In this document: positions 33,312 through 34,997 of the stretch, piece by piece | How positions within the stretch are numbered: the first letter of the stretch is position 1 | How the letters are laid out: the number at the start of each line of letters is the position of its first letter | NCBI GenBank assembly: GCA_021790995.1 | Contig: JAJYFA010000022.1 | Span: 1-34,997, forward strand | Direction: 5' to 3' | Source of the DNA: Acidobacteriota bacterium | GTDB taxonomy: Bacteria; Acidobacteriota; Terriglobia; Terriglobales; Acidobacteriaceae | DNA: 34,997 nt | The notes under the pieces: model-generated | What the model saw: only the letters and a program-made list of their open reading frames with translations | Database searches by the model: none | Told to the model about the DNA's origin: nothing | Position numbers and translations under genes: made by a program

Positions 33312-34799
33312 ATGATTCCCGAGAGGAAGCCGATGCGCCTACGCGCCTATTACGGACAGGTTCTCCGCTGGCTTCTGGCCAGCGGCGCGGCGGCGCTCAC
33401 CACGTTTCTGCTAGCCTGGCTGCATACGAATTCCACCACGGCGGGAATGGTCTTTCTGGTTCTGGTGGTGTGGTCGGCAAGCCTTGCGGGGATCGCGCTC
33501 TCGCTTTATATGACGACCCTTTGCGCGCTCTCTTTCGACTATTTCTTTCTGCCCCCGGTGCACACCTTTCAGTTGGTGGGCGCTCAGGCGTGGGTAGCGA
33601 TGCTCTCCTTCGCAACCGGATCCCTGATCGTGAGCCGGCTGGCCGAGCGCGCGCGTCGGCAGACTCTCGAAGCCGAGCAGCGGCAGACCGATGTCGGGCG
33701 GCTTTACTCACTCAGCCAGGAGATGATGCTCTTTGAAGACGCCGACCGGCTGATCCGCAGCCTGCCCGGACTCATCGGCCGCATCTTTGCGCTCGAAGGC
33801 GTCATTCTTTATGTTTGCGATCACGACCGCTTCTATGCTTTGCGGGGCGAGACGCCGCCCAGCATTCGCGCGCACATGCAGGCCTTGACGGAGGGCATGA
33901 ATCCGACGCTTGTTCCACTGGCCGGTTATCGCTCCACGTCGCTTACGCTGGGCATGAGGCCCGTGGGCGCGCTGGCGTGGCGGCCCGACACACTCTCGCG
34001 CGAGGTCTCCGTGGCCATCGCCGCCCAGGTCTCGATCGCCGTGGCGCGTTCGATTGCCATGGAAACCGCAACCCGCGTGGAGGCAATCCGCGAGGGTGAG
34101 CGGTTGCGCTCGGCACTCATCGATTCCCTCACCCACGAGTTGCGCACCCCGCTTACGTCGATCCGCGCCGCATCAACAACGCTGATTGAAAGCGGCGGCC
34201 TGGACGAAGCCGCGCGCATCGACATGGCACGCATCATCGACGAAGAAGCTGCGCGGCTCGACATGCTGATCGGTGACGCCGTCGAAATGGCCGAAATCGA
34301 CGCCGACGTGGTGAAGGTCAAGTTGACTCCGCAGAATCCGCGCGCGCTTCTCGACCAGGCCGTGGAAGAGTCGCGCAAGGCGCTCGCGGCGCACAAGGTG
34401 AGCATTGCAGCCGGAGAGAATGATGCGAGCGCGCCGGCGTGGTTCGATGCGCATCTGCTGGGCCGTGTGCTGCGCCACCTGCTCGAAAACACTGCCGGCC
34501 ACACGCCACCCGGGACGCGACTGAAGCTGGGTTGCGCGCGCAACGGCGACCGACTGGAATTCTGGGGGGAAGACAACGGCCCCGGCATCGATCCGCACGA
34601 TCTGCCGCTGATCTTCGAGAAGTTTTATCGCGGCAAGCGCAGCGCTGGCCAGCACAAAGGTTCGGGAATGGGCCTGGCCATTACGCGCGCCATTCTCAAG
34701 GCGCACGGCGGCGGCATCGAGGCCGCGAATGTTCCCGGCGGCGGCGCGCGTTTCCGCTTCTGGGTGCCATTGATCGAACGCGAACCGAGCCGGCAGTGA
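33312..34799 (+). CDS. kdpD: truncated KdpD-type sensor histidine kinase (DUF4118, no KdpD/Usp domains)
   Basis: This 495-residue kinase corresponds to the C-terminal half of KdpD (about 890 aa in Escherichia coli). It begins with the four-helix DUF4118 region (about 18-110, with SFDYFFLPPVHTF), then a GAF-like domain (about 135-245), HisKA with H275 in LTHELRTPLTS, and the ATPase domain with the N-box ENTAGHTPPG, DNGPGI, FEKFYRG and GSGMGLAI. The cytoplasmic N-terminal KdpD domain with its Walker motif and the Usp (c-di-AMP-binding) domain are absent, and the bases upstream to kdpE do not encode them. ATG 33312 has GGAGG 6 nt ahead; the frame opens at 33243. Partnership with KdpE is inferred from adjacency. 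Confidence 0.87.
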   Translation: MIPERKPMRLRAYYGQVLRWLLASGAAALTTFLLAWLHTNSTTAGMVFLVLVVWSASLAGIALSLYMTTLCALSFDYFFLPPVHTFQLVGAQAWVAMLSFATGSLIVSRLAERARRQTLEAEQRQTDVGRLYSLSQEMMLFEDADRLIRSLPGLIGRIFALEGVILYVCDHDRFYALRGETPPSIRAHMQALTEGMNPTLVPLAGYRSTSLTLGMRPVGALAWRPDTLSREVSVAIAAQVSIAVARSIAMETATRVEAIREGERLRSALIDSLTHELRTPLTSIRAASTTLIESGGLDEAARIDMARIIDEEAARLDMLIGDAVEMAEIDADVVKVKLTPQNPRALLDQAVEESRKALAAHKVSIAAGENDASAPAWFDAHLLGRVLRHLLENTAGHTPPGTRLKLGCARNGDRLEFWGEDNGPGIDPHDLPLIFEKFYRGKRSAGQHKGSGMGLAITRAILKAHGGGIEAANVPGGGARFRFWVPLIEREPSRQ

Positions 34800-34997
34800 A
34801 CGGCCGGTCGACGAACGGCCATTCCGGCAGTGGTGCAGTCTCAGGATTGGCCACTATCTGCTCAAAGCCATTTATATAGACGATCTGCCTCTTCACGTAC
34901 TCCTTACCTGCCCTCAGTTATCAACTATTTTGAACAACGCTACTGGGGAATAGATGTCGCATGAATAACCTGGAGCCTACCGTCTTCTTCGCGCGGC
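34800..34997. other. right-edge non-coding stretch
   Basis: After the kdpD stop there is a small GGCCG/CGGCC hairpin (34802-34806 with 34816-34820), possibly a weak terminator. An AT-rich patch with TTTATATAGA lies near 34871. A reading frame opens at ATG 34961 and runs off the window end, but 12 codons are too few to call a gene. Confidence 0.35.

Noticed and set aside
34961-34997. Start of a further gene at the right edge
   Set aside because: Only 12 codons are visible and the nearest G-rich site is too far from the ATG.

Overview
The window looks like a chromosomal stretch of a high-GC Gram-negative heterotroph, most likely Acidobacteriota (Terriglobia). This is an inference from four things: outer-membrane-type secreted proteins, a large secreted M13 peptidase, an EtfBA set with a membrane Fe-S quinone reductase, and an intergenic repeat of the 'TCATCCCGAGC...GAAGGATCTGCGG' kind that I associate with that phylum. 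No 16S or marker-gene comparison could be run. I see no rRNA, tRNA, CRISPR array, insertion sequence or phage gene. Gene density is high, and the content is mostly core metabolism and housekeeping.

Layout. Positions 1-443 hold a frameshifted remnant of a secreted IPT/TIG-type protein. On the minus strand follow purine nucleoside phosphorylase and uridine kinase with a GTGA overlap. Diverging from them are a class I aminotransferase and a fused split-type transketolase (2287-5561). Next come an unknown single-pass membrane protein (5827-6882, minus) and a TauE/SafE-type permease (7102-7881). A UDP-sugar 4-epimerase (minus) and a UDP-sugar 6-dehydrogenase (plus) diverge from one promoter region (8022-10410). 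A cassette for draining electrons from acyl-CoA-type dehydrogenases into the quinone pool follows: an EtfD/EMO-like membrane Fe-S protein, EtfB and EtfA (10478-14171). A GRP-type sugar transporter and ribokinase (14290-16219) and a secreted barrel-like protein (16334-17134) meet an M13 metallopeptidase head-on (17180-19267).

From 19525 to 22426 the minus strand carries mazG, a GNAT acyltransferase and an enolase-superfamily OSBS/NSAR enzyme. Prepilin peptidase (plus) and a TPR protein (minus) follow, then the classical dnaX-ybaB-recR cluster (24538-27550). The right end is a complete Kdp potassium-uptake locus. On the minus strand lie kdpE, an unannotated 28-residue membrane peptide, kdpF, kdpA, kdpB and kdpC. 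The sensor kinase gene kdpD points the other way and lacks the entire N-terminal KdpD/Usp sensory part.

Several genes fit a pentose/nucleoside theme: PNP and uridine kinase (salvage), transporter plus ribokinase (ribose entry) and transketolase (ribose-5-phosphate use). The items I consider most worth checking are the recR start, which appears to be ACG; the extra small membrane protein in the kdp operon; a 10-bp inverted repeat that would bury the ribosome-binding site of the EtfD-like gene; a TATAAT box placed so that the UDP-sugar dehydrogenase mRNA should be leaderless; and the GNAT plus NSAR-type pair, which suggests D-amino-acid conversion rather than menaquinone synthesis.
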